64,000 bases of DNA from Crambe crambe (Eukaryota; Porifera; Demospongiae; Poecilosclerida; Crambeidae), in assembly GCA_963924555.1 (NCBI GenBank), contig OZ004590.1, forward strand, positions 62,001 through 126,000, in the 5' to 3' direction. This document shows positions 22,279-32,336 of the stretch, piece after piece; within the stretch, counting starts at the first letter, position 1, and every line of letters begins with the position of its first letter. Below the pieces are notes generated by a model. That model made no database searches and was not told where the DNA came from. It saw only the letters and a program-made list of their open reading frames with translations. The translations under genes were made by a program, and so were the position numbers.

Positions 22279-23807
22279 TCAGCAGTCTACACAAAAAATA
22301 AAAGCAATTATTAATTCAAATATTAATTGGATAGTTTCCAATTTGTCCAATCGATTTTCAGGAAAGGTATGCATTACGAGTCTGTCGGAATATTTTCTCA
22401 AAATTTTAATCATAACCTTACTTGGTTTTATAGCTATTCCCAACATACACTTCTGGTTTTCTCGTAATAGTCCACACATTTGTTCTGTGGTTTGATCATC
22501 AAATGACTGCGCATCTCCAGACTTGATTTTGCCAATTATTCTGTATAATTTTTGGATGTAATCCCAGAAGGATACATCTGGGTATCTATTGTGTGTTTCT
22601 TTGTTATAAATACGACCGTACGATGGTATGGCTGACGTGGATGGCGTTGATGGAGTACAACTACGGCTTTGACTAGGACTAGGGCGGCTAGGGCTTTGAC
22701 TACGGCTTTTACTTCTGTCGTTCTCGTATTTCAGCCAGTAATAAGTTATCTGTGTACACCCAGGCTGCTCCTCACCAGATGCATTTGTTCCCATGTTTGC
22801 AAATTTCCTGAAAGGCCGTTTGATCCAACAAGCAAATTTCATAAGCTCGCAGAGAAAAACCTTCCCTGCTGCACTGTCAAAAGAAACGGTTTTTGCTGTA
22901 TTGAAATAGTCTCGAAGTATCAAAAAATCTTCCAAAATAAATTTCCAATCGTCTGGAGGAAATGCTGGAGATATAACTGAATCGGTGACCTGTTCGCCAC
23001 CAGAATCTGACTCGGCAAGAGCAGCTGGGCGCTGGTATTGCCTTATGTCTCTTGCATTTGTGAAAAGGTGCTCAAGAATTCCTTTTAATTGTCTTGCTTT
23101 TTGGTCGATGTGAACCTGGTGACATTTCAGGCGTACGTCGTCGATATTGACATATTGAAGATCCGGTCCGATGACAACTTCGATCAGAATAGAATTCACT
23201 CTCAACCACTTGAGCTTCGTTCCATCATGGAGTATAACTTCGTCCACATATCCCCAATTGAAAATTTCGCTCCTTTTGCATACCACGGAATTTCCCTTCA
23301 ACATGGAGGACCATGCTCTCTCGGTTTCAGTGGGTGTGACTTTCTCTGGGGGGATAAAAATACATAGTGTGACACAGAGAAAAATTAATTGTTATTGCAG
23401 ATGTTGGTCTTCTACTGTGGGCTTTGGTGACCTAGCCATACCTATAGTAAAACCTCCAGTATCCAGTCTCTCCGTGCTAGTGTTCAATTAGCATCACCAG
23501 AACGAGTACAGGCTTCTACTGTGGGCTTTGGTGACTAGCTACCTATTGTAAAACCTCCCATTTACCTGGAGATGAATTGTCAGAAGTTGAAGTAGGCTCT
23601 ACAATCTTCGTTGTGGCTACGGGGGCTGCCCGTTTCTTTAATCTCTTCGTCTTTTTATTCGTCGGGATTTTTCCTTTGGAGGTCTGCATAATTTAGAAGG
23701 GACCCAGATAAACTGCTTTGGCAGACGTGCACATGAAAACATCGACTTACAGATCTCAAAGTCATTCCTAAAGTCTTCTCGAAGGTGTCCCCTGGTGGTT
23801 CAGTCAT
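22279..23807 (-). CDS. Gene A: PD-(D/E)XK-like C-terminal domain protein
   Basis: Proposed exons are 23751-23807, 23566-23683 and 22279-23345; phases join exactly to about 413 aa. The start is uncertain: an ATG at 23689 gives a two-exon form of 396 aa. The N-terminus is Lys/Arg-rich (KKTKRLKKR), possibly a nuclear signal. The centre is unknown, then a Ser/Arg/Pro-rich linker. The C-terminus reads RYPDVSFWDY, 15 residues, GKIKS, then QTTEQMCGLLRENQKCMLG. Gene C has the same pattern and spacing with GEIKS, which fits the Asp ... Glu-X-Lys site of PD-(D/E)XK nucleases. Here Glu is Lys, so activity may be lost. Leader cassette 2 lies directly upstream. I know no named family; the nuclease fold is inference. 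Confidence 0.75.
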
Positions 23808-23879
23808 GTCCTTCCCTGGTGGTTCAGTCGTGATGCAATTGCAGCGGCAATAAGAGGCAGCACCTTGGAGAGCAGGAGG

Positions 23880-24342
23880 CAGAGCGAGGCAGCACAATAA
23901 AAGTCTGAAATTTGACAATTTTGCCAAGGAACAACCATTACATAAATGACAACAAGAGTAGACTAGTTTGCTGCAAAAGTGTTTCTTACCAGCAGATGAA
24001 GGCCAGCAAACAGCTCCAACTGTGAAAAATTTGATAGAGAAATGCAGGGGATTAGCAAGTAATTTACGCATAGCTCACCCAAGGAACAGACCTTACCAGT
24101 ACACTTACCAGTTAACTGGAAGAAGGCCGAGAGCAGAAGAACTAACGATTGACAGCAACGAGCGACAGCAACGAGCGCGAGCGACAGCAACGAGCGACAG
24201 CAACGAGCAGTCCAGCAGCAGGCAGACAAATAGTCTTCTCTGCCCAAAAGGCCTTTTATAGGCTCTAACCGAACCATAGATACGCGCGTACGCGTGACTT
24301 GACGTACGTGACGTAGATTAATTTGTACCTGACCCTTGACCC
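23880..24342 (-). promoter_or_regulatory. Promoter/leader cassette 2 (gene A)
   Basis: On the minus strand: DR1-like pair (24330-24342), TATAAAAG (24253-24260), a leader rich in short CAACGAGCGACAG repeats (given on the plus strand), donor GTTAACTG|GTAAGTG near 24112, then the block shared with the other cassettes. Only one leader unit is kept before the gene-specific exon. The gene start follows within 75-200 bp. Confidence 0.75.
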
Positions 24343-24382
24343 ACATTGTTGGATCAATCACTGCTAGCTCCCTACCTCTACC

Positions 24383-24441
24383 TAGTCTGGCATAGCACCG
24401 CCCACCGACTTGAGTAATGTGGGCGGTGCTGTGCCAGACTA
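24383..24441. mobile_element. 59-bp palindromic MITE with 9-bp target duplication
   Basis: Two 23-bp arms, starting TAGTCTGGCATAGCACCGCC, differ at one pair and enclose a 13-bp loop. ACCTCTACC stands on both sides (24374-24382, 24442-24450). The paralogous spacers near 2510, 31740 and 49660 have one ACCTCTACC and no insert. It is among the shortest complete elements one can define. Same family as 21687-21774. Confidence 0.95.
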
Positions 24442-24450
24442 ACCTCTACC

Positions 24451-27400
24451 GTGTCTCCTTCGGGGAACCCATAGTTAGGAGAGGATTGCAAGATTGCAAG
24501 GATGATTGTAAGTTGTGAGGATTGCAAGTCGGTTGTCCAATGAGAGATGCAAAACTTGGGGCTGTTCCTCAATAGATGCAGTTGTGCTTTACATTTGGAC
24601 AACAGACTTGTAGATGAGACATGGTGTAATGTTGTGTGTTGCAGGACCTTGTAAACTAGTGGCACAGATCACATACAGTATTTCGTGACATGTCTGCTTC
24701 TTCCTCTGGGTTGGCTATGCCACTATTATTATTATAGCTAATTTGAGCCTGACCTTTGACCCTAATCTAAGTTTATCCCCCTTGCAGGCAAGCCAGCTTA
24801 AGGACTGAACAGTTTGGTTTGAACTGGAGCGCTACCAGCTACTATGATGGATGCTATTTTTATGTCTCTTTCTGGTGAGGATTGTATGGACTATAGATTC
24901 CATATCATTAATTAATTAATTAATTAGTGTGTGGAATGCTGTCCAGTGGTACAAGTGCCGTGTAATAAGTGAATTACCCTGACAGTAAATCTCAAATTTG
25001 ATTTTGTTTCCTCTAGATTGGCAGCAACAGCTAGCCTTTCTTTTAATAGACACCAGGTTTGAATGAAACTGTTGGAGCTATGACACGGGTCTGAAATGAG
25101 GCAAAGAAATAGGTTAGAGACCAGACAGGCAAGGTGTCTGCCAATGCTGTCACTGCCAATCTTGAGGCTTATTGTACCTCATCACCTTTACCTACTAAAG
25201 TATAGGCCCATTATGTTGTTGGCTAATCACAGAAATGGTTGACTTTGGGTAATCAAGTGATAACTGAGTAAACCATGTGGATAGTAAACTGACCCTTCTC
25301 CTCTCTAGAAGGAGTAGCTATACTTTGTTTGATAACACAGAGAGAGGAATTGTTATAGTAACAGTGTCACTGGAAATTTGTTAAAAGATGTGGTATAATT
25401 AAGACCCTCCAGCCAGTAGCGAAGCCACTTTAGCTGACTGAATGAAAACCACCTCTATGGCACTTTACTCTCTGTTGATGCCTATTACCTGAAACAAGCC
25501 TGGCTGTACCGTGACATGTATAATTATTGTCGTCACTATAGGCATATAGTCAATTGTAATTGAATAGCCATCGAGGTCCTTTGTAGCAAGTTTTCACTGG
25601 CTGGCAGGAATCATCCATTGATGTGAATATTATTTTATTAGTATAGGTAATCACATGCTTTTGAATGCAATTTGGGTATAATTGCATGAGAAACTGGCTA
25701 GGTAATTGAGGCCAAGCCGAGTGCAATTTTAGACTGTTTCCAATGCAATTATACCCAAATTGCACGGAAAAGGCATGTGATTGCCTATTAGCTGCATGTA
25801 GGAAGCTGTTAGCTAATGTGTTGCCTCAATATGCTTACATAAGCCTAGCGTGGCCAACAATCCACTTACATAAGCCTAGCACTTACAATCTTTGAAAAAA
25901 CACAAGCTAGTCTACCATCCATCTTGTTGTACACAGAGGTGTTAACAGTTTACTGCTATTTGTGTACCCTTGTTTTCAAACATGAATAACAAAACAAAAA
26001 AAAAACAACTTCAGCTGGGGCAGTTGCATGTAGGAAGCTGTTAATATGAACCTGCAATACTTGCACAAATGCTTATAAGCCTATCTGGTGGCCAACAATC
26101 CACTTAGATAAGCCTAGCACCTACAATTCACTTTGAAAAAACTTTGTAGGATGGCTATTAATTGTCTGCAATTAATTATGGATTAATTGCAGAACTAAAT
26201 ACAGGGTGTGAGGTAGGACAAGCACGTCTCCTTCGGGGAACCCATAGCTGATCCTGAATAGGGATCCTAGCCCCTATATCACCTGTTATAATTTGGAATA
26301 TCATCGTGGACGAGTTCAGGCCACGTCATTTGTGCTTTGCTGTCAGTTATAGAGGTGGCAGGCAGCTGCATGCAAGTACGCATATGTCTAGTGCCTAAGA
26401 TCCTACAAAGAGATGTAGAAATCAATCTGAGCAATTACTGTATGTAGCCAGGGGCATTTTGGTAGATATCCCCAAAGTTATCCGCCAGTTTCTGCTCAGT
26501 TCTCACTCATCAACATTATTGCAATACTTCCAGCTTTTGGCTGTTGGGTTTTGACACCATCCACCTCAAGAATTTGGCTCAGTCAGCTGTCCTGTGGACC
26601 CTATGGATATTAGGGGGGAAATATAGTAAGCTTGCCATCTCCATAGAATGACTATTGTATAGAAAACGAATGCACCAATTCCATTTACTGTTCTATCCTT
26701 TCCCTGAAATAACTAATACAGTTTCAATATTGTTAATCTATTTCTTGGGAGAGGGATTACAGTTTTAACACCACTTGCAAATGCTAGAGACAATATATGT
26801 CAGCTAATACAAAAACTAACATTACTATTCCATGTAGCTAAAGTTTACATGCCTTTTGATCAGAAAATGGGCAACAGCAATTGATTCTATCAAGCGTGAG
26901 AGGGATAGGGACTGGCACATTATGCTTTTTTGCTTCCCTATTATTCTATTCTTTAATTCCAGCTGTATAAAGTCATTATTCTTTTTTTACTGACCTATTA
27001 ATCTTTAATTATGCTCATAGCTGATGTCATATGTATTGAAGACTATGTAAATAGCTATCTGTAATCTCATTAGCAGACGAGTTTGGTCAAACTAGGCTAG
27101 CTAGTATAGGCACACATGATAAAAACATCCATGGAGTTCACTTCCCATAGCCTATTATGCCAGCATTATGCTTCCTGCTTTGATAGACCTATTATTCCCA
27201 AAACTATGCTGGCAGAATGTGCCAGTCCCTAGAGAGGGATTATAGTCCCATTAACCACTACAGTAGTATTTGTAGGATTAAACTTGAAAATCTGAGCTAA
27301 AATTTATTTCATACAGTAAATCTATGCCCTAGTGTATTATAGTATCATTGGCATAAGTCTTACCTCATGGATCTTGTCAGAACAGCAACTTTGACAAAAG

Positions 27401-27561
27401 TGCTATGTCATTCAGCTGTCAACGCGCCTCGGTTGTTAGTTGCTAATGAGAGCACGTGATCCGTTTCCAATCCCGTAAACCTCTTATATCTATGATCTAA
27501 CTGACTTCTTCATCCAATACTTATTACTATTGCTAGCTAGTCTAGCTTTTGTGATAAATTG

Positions 27562-27598
<37 letters not shown>

Positions 27599-27800
27599 GT
27601 TAATCCAGCCGTTTCCAATCCCGTGTACGTAGTATAGATTATCTATGTCTCTATAAATCCCTGGAATCTCCTTATTACATTTATTTCATATCTGAATAAT
27701 CCCTTGGGGACCTGCTTGCTGGTCGTGGCTCTTGACCACCCAAGCACCCAAGTATGAAATATACAAAGTTGCAATTGTGAAGTGAACGAGTTTGTGAGTT
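24451..27800. repeat. Non-coding spacer after gene A cassette
   Basis: 24451-25180 repeats 2510-3270. 25980-26460 matches 50570-51100 in part. 26925-27225 holds an inverted, split match to 17586-17705. A run of 30 A (27565-27594) lies between two copies of CCGTTTCCAATCCCGT (27471 and 27610). No supported gene. Confidence 0.75.
25642..25789. mobile_element. Foldback MITE, about 148 bp
   Basis: The left arm TAGGTAATCACATGC ... TGCAATTTGGGTATAATTGC and the right arm, its complement with a few changes, enclose about 55 bp. No coding capacity is seen, and the target duplication is unclear. The copy of this spacer near 50550 lacks the element. Confidence 0.8.
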
Positions 27801-27823
27801 AATCCTTTACTTGCTTTTTTTGT

Positions 27824-29512
27824 CTACACTCTGGTTGCCATACTTTGGCTGCAGTCTGGGGGGGGGGGGGGGGGGGGGGGTGGTGGTGTTGGTGTTGGAG
27901 AACTCTTTGCCATCATTTTCGACAATATATAGGAAATCGATCCCTCCACAGCCCAGCCTACACTATCGTTACTTCTGTACCGTACCGTAGCGGTAGTTTG
28001 TGCAGCCCTAAAATCTACAGTTAATTTCAGCAACAAGTGTAGTGATCGATATCCAAATGTAAGTCCGTATATAGTCATGTTTAGCTGCAAAAGTTCTTCA
28101 GAAGTATAATTCACTAATATCGATTCGAGCTCCCTAGCTAAACACAACAGCATATTGGCCCTGAGCTGAAGTTCAATGGATTCTTCCATCTCCCTCTGTT
28201 TATGCTTCAGCTCGATGTTGGAGCCCAGTCTAACCTCATCTGAATGTACAGGGCTTTGCTCGTCATCCCCTTCCTCTTGCTCCCCACATGATCCACCCAA
28301 GGACAATACAGCCTGTTGGGACTTGAATTTTATTTCAATGTCCCCTCCTCCACTAAATTGGCTCATTAAGCATTCTTTTTTTGAGCTTATACACACTTTG
28401 CACTTGTCCTTCAATTTTTCTTGGCTTAGTTTATCGAGAATGTGACTCTGCACGTCACTCTCAGTCGAGAATGTGGGTTCTTTCGCTTCCCTGTACATGT
28501 AGACAGCTTTAACACCATCGCCTTCTATGTGTACCTCTACTTCTTCAGCAGCCCCATCGATGTATTTAGCGAGCCCATGCATATGTTCGTCCCTGTACTT
28601 AAACAGTTTTTTATTGCTGAGCAGGTCATCGGTTGAGCCTGGGAACGTGCCATGTACATTTGGATCTATAGCTCTGCAACCTCTACGGGTCGCAAATTCG
28701 TACCGGTAAATAGGAGCGTGGTCAGGTCGTTTAACAAGGTGAAATTGACCTCCCGCAAGATTGTATGGAAGGGCTTTTATTCCTTGAGCAGAACATGCCT
28801 CATTCACCGTGATCGGATTGAAAATGACCCGGTTAGGTAGGCTCACTTCAATTCTAAAAGGTTCGATACCGAGTCCAAACAATATGGCAGGTCTTTCTAC
28901 TTCCTGGAAAGGAGGACGGGGAAAGAAGATTGTATGCAGTAAATTTGGGTATATTTTCGGTATGATGTATACGTTACATTTTACTGATGGGGTCGTACTG
29001 AACCTACCTTGGGCCGTTTTGAGGTCAACGAACGTTGAAAATCGACACTCTGAAAAAGCCCCACAACATACTCGGTCAATACACTATTGATAAGTAGTAA
29101 TAGTAGTAGTCTCACCATTAAATAATGAAAAATCTTGTTACAGTATTGTAGTGACTGGGTCTTATTGAAGGTAGTTCCCAAGCATCTTCCAATCATAAAC
29201 TTCAAATCGTCACCCTGAGAGGAAGCGATGCTAATATCAAATGCATGAGCCCAGGAAAGCTTACCCTGTCCTTATCCTGGCAATAAGAATCTATATCAAT
29301 GTCTGCTAGGTATGGGACTAGATTTGTAGGAACCTCTAGCACTTCACATATATTTGTCCATTCTGTAATAATTACATACGATAATATTGGCCCATAAGAC
29401 ATACTATAATACATTTTACGACATACTATTAGACAAACTTAGTTATACCTTCTCTTGATTTCTGCAGTAGCATCTTTTCATGACTTCTCTTGGCCGCCAT
29501 AATGGGCTGCAT
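27824..29512 (-). CDS. Gene B: five-exon gene of unknown family
   Basis: Exons 29449-29512, 29265-29362, 29116-29214, 29008-29049 and 27824-28903 join in phase (1383 nt, 460 aa). All introns start GT and end AG (86, 50, 66 and 104 bp). The start is ATG 29512 or the in-frame ATG 29500. I do not recognise the family. The last exon has GGGDIEIKFKSQ, then an acidic stretch, a helical ELQLRANMLLCLARELE block and a YGLTFGYRSLHLL strand block. This order resembles PD-(D/E)XK domains of CR-type effectors (Glu-X-Lys, Gln helix, late strand) but is weak evidence. Near the C-terminus, prolines are encoded by a run of 23 C (27858-27880), so length changes would alter the last residues. Cassette 3 lies about 480 bp upstream. 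Confidence 0.8.
27858..27880 (-). repeat. Homopolymer (C)23 inside gene B coding sequence
   Basis: Twenty-three G on the plus strand encode prolines about 15 codons before the stop. Runs this long slip at replication and are often misread, so the length and the downstream frame (DCSQSMATRV) are uncertain. Confidence 0.85.
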
Positions 29513-29989
29513 AAAAATATACATTTGCCCTTGATCATGAATATACATTTGCCTCTACATGAACTGGGGCAGGGGATATGTTCGTATAGTGTGTCATATA
29601 ATGTAAGTGTCCTGCCTATAGGAAGATTTGCCCTTGACTCCATTATTTTTGTGCTGGGTACTAGTCTGCTAGTAGATTGGTACTAGGATAGTCGTAGTGT
29701 CTGTGCTTGTGTATACATGCATGGTTACTGAATGTGCACACACGTTCAAAGTTATCCACGACTTGGAGTCTCTGTAAGAGGGGTGCATGTGCATATTCAA
29801 GTGCCATCATAATAGATGCAATCACAGGTTACTATTCCGCTTAATAATTGCACTGGTGGAGCTGGGAGTCATTTTTGGGATATGTTCATGTGGTGGGTAT
29901 ATACAAGTGGGCCCATTTTGGTGCGAACACTGCTCCTTTTAGGTGGGTAGGTCCGCGTAATGATTAAGGCAGCAATTGTAATCTGGTGT

Positions 29990-31710
29990 AGCTTGTTCTG
30001 TCTAGCTACGGTTGAACACCTGCGGGTCAGGAGACTGGACGAGAGAATAGTCCCGTGCAGGCAAGAGAGCCACAGCAGGCAGAAGCGGGAGGGAGACTCG
30101 GCAACAGTTATTACACAACGAAATGAGCTTAGCTAGCAACAAATCTCAAATGTCAGTATTGATGGTGCTCACTAGCCATAACAAAGGCAACGCATGGACT
30201 ATCTGTCGATACTCACCAAAAACAATGCCAAGGCAGACAGGCCAGAGAGAGCCAGCTACAGAGCTGCAGGCCAGAGAGCCCCAAGCCAGAGAGAGTTGCA
30301 GGCAAGAGAGTCGCAGGCAACTATAAGCACAAAGCACAATACGAAACAAGACATGGGACGAAGCTACATAGGGGTATCTGTCCAGCACTTTTGTTGTCAT
30401 TTTAAAATTGTAATGGCTGTTCTAGGAAGAGTAGCTAGCAATAAATGTGACCAGTTTTGACAGCCATTACACTTCAAAAGAAAACAAAGCTTAACTGGGA
30501 AAACTGCAACAGGTAGAGTAGGCAAACACGGAGACTGACAGCTATTACGAATGTTAGTTGTGGTGTAGCTTGTTCTATCTAGCTAGGTTGAATACTTACA
30601 GGTTAGGAGACCGGAAGACGGGAATCCACAAAAGAATGAGGGAACAGTCCCACAACAGGCAGAAGCAGGAGGAAGACTCGGTGACAGCTACCACACAATG
30701 AAATATTTTAATTCACACAATGAAATAATTCAAGAGTACCTAGCTAGCAATAAAAGTCTCAAATTTGACAATTTTGCCAAGGAACAACCATTACATAAAT
30801 GACAACAAGAGTAGACTAGTTTGCTGCAAAAGTGTTCTTGTTCTATCTAGCTAGGTTGAATACTTACAGGTTAGGAGACCGAAGACAGGAATCCACAAAA
30901 GAACGAGGTAACAGTCCCACAACAGGCAGAAGCAGGAGGAAGACTCGGTGACAGCTACCACACAATGAAATATTTTAATTCACACAATGAAATTGTTCTA
31001 TCTAGCTAGGTTGAATACTTACAGGTTAGGAGACCGAAGACAGGAATCCACAAAAGAACGAGGTAACAGTCCCACAACAGGCAGAAACAGGAGGAAGACT
31101 CGGTGACAGCTACCACACAATGAAATATTTTAATTCACACAATGAAATTGTTCTATCTGGCTAGGTTGAATACTTACAGGTTAGGAGACCGAAGACAGGA
31201 ATCCACAAAAGAATGAGGTAACAGTCCCACAACAGGCAGAAGCAGGAGGAAGACTCGGTGACAGCTACCACACAATGAAATATTTTAATTCACACAATGA
31301 AATAATTCAAGAGTACCTAGCTAGCAATAAAAGTCTCAAATTTGACAATTTTGCCAAGAAACAACCATTACATAAAATTTAATGATAACAAGAGTAGACT
31401 AGTTTGCTGCAAAAGTGTTTCTTACCAGCAGATGAAGGCCAGCAAACAGCTCCAACTGTAAGAAATTTGATAGAGAAATGCAGGCGATTATTCATAGCTC
31501 ACCCAAGGAACAGACCTTGCCAGTACACTTACCAGTTAACGGGAAGAAAGCCGAGAGCAGAAGAACTAACGATCAACAGCAACGAGCGAGAGCGACAGCA
31601 ACAGCAACGGGCGAGAGTTCTCTGCCAAAAGGCCTTTTATAGGCTCTAACCATAGATACGCGCGCGTGGCTTGACGTGACGTAGATTAATTTGTACCTGA
31701 CCCTTGACCC
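29990..31710 (-). promoter_or_regulatory. Promoter/leader cassette 3 (gene B)
   Basis: On the minus strand: DR1-like pair (31698-31710), TATAAAAG (31634-31641), a leader exon with donor GTTAACGG/CTG|GTAAG near 31530, and then a series of leader units each ending CCT|GTAAGTATTC. Three are perfect-length tandem copies (30838-31302); others lie near 30600 and 30010. An older unit near 30120-30330 is rich in GCCAGAGAGAG-type repeats. The strand agrees with gene B. Confidence 0.75.
30838..31302 (-). repeat. Three tandem 155-bp leader units
   Basis: Units start at 30838, 30993 and 31148, exactly 155 bp apart, and differ at a handful of positions. Read on the minus strand, each has a T-rich acceptor-like ATTGTGTGGTAG region, a pyrimidine-rich exon-like body (TGGGACTGTTACCTCGTTC) and the strong donor AACCT|GTAAGTATTC. 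The near identity shows recent tandem duplication. Confidence 0.92.
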
Positions 31711-32041
31711 AATCACTGCTATGCTAGCTCCCTATACCTCTACCGTGTCTCCTTCGGGGAACCCATAGTTAGGAGAGGATTGCAAGATTGCAAGGATGAT
31801 TGTAAGTTGTGAGGATTGCAAATCGGTTGTCTAATGAGAGATGCAAAACTTGAGGCTGTTCCTCAATAGATGCAGTTGTGCTTTACATTTGGACAACAGA
31901 CTTGTAGATGAGACGTGGTGTAATGTAATGCCAAGTTGTGTGTTGCAGGACCTTGTAAACTAGTGGCACAGATCACATACAGTATTTCGTGACATGTCTG
32001 CTTCTTCCTCTGGGTTGGCTATGCCACTATTATTATTATAG

Positions 32042-32325
32042 AACCTAAGAAACCCGATCCTTTCATGTCCTATACAATCCATGCAGTTGTGTACTGTAGA
32101 TTTCAGGTTGGTTGTCAGAAAGGTTAGGGGAATAGGTGGATACAGTTTGTCCTATGGTTTACACAACTGCATGGATTGAATAGGATTGGGTTTCTTAGGT
32201 CCTTGTAAGCCACTACCTATTTCTCATTCCTTATGGACAACCATCCTGAAATCTACAGTAAACCATAGGACAAATGGTATCCACCTATTCCCCAAACCTT
32301 CCTGACAACCAACCTGCAATGGACA
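32042..32325. mobile_element. Complex foldback element
   Basis: CCTAAGAAACCCGATCCT at the left is repeated in reverse near 32185-32202. A second inverted pair (GGTTGGTTGTCAG ... GGGGAATAGGTGGATAC) links 32105-32165 with 32250-32320. The insert replaces spacer sequence that is continuous near 2815. No open frame of note. Confidence 0.75.
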
Positions 32326-32336
32326 GTAGAAGCCTG

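Noticed and set aside
23655-24071. 138-aa open frame across the start of gene A
   Set aside because: It reads through the leader, exon 1 and its intron. Only a short part (23751-23807) is kept as coding, because its donor and phase fit the next exon.
27565-27594. Run of 30 A as the tail of a retroposed gene
   Set aside because: No open frame or processed gene lies before it; the flanking CCGTTTCCAATCCCGT copies are too far apart to be a clean target duplication.
30838-31302. CRISPR-like array
   Set aside because: Units are 155 bp head-to-tail copies without variable spacers, in a eukaryotic context.
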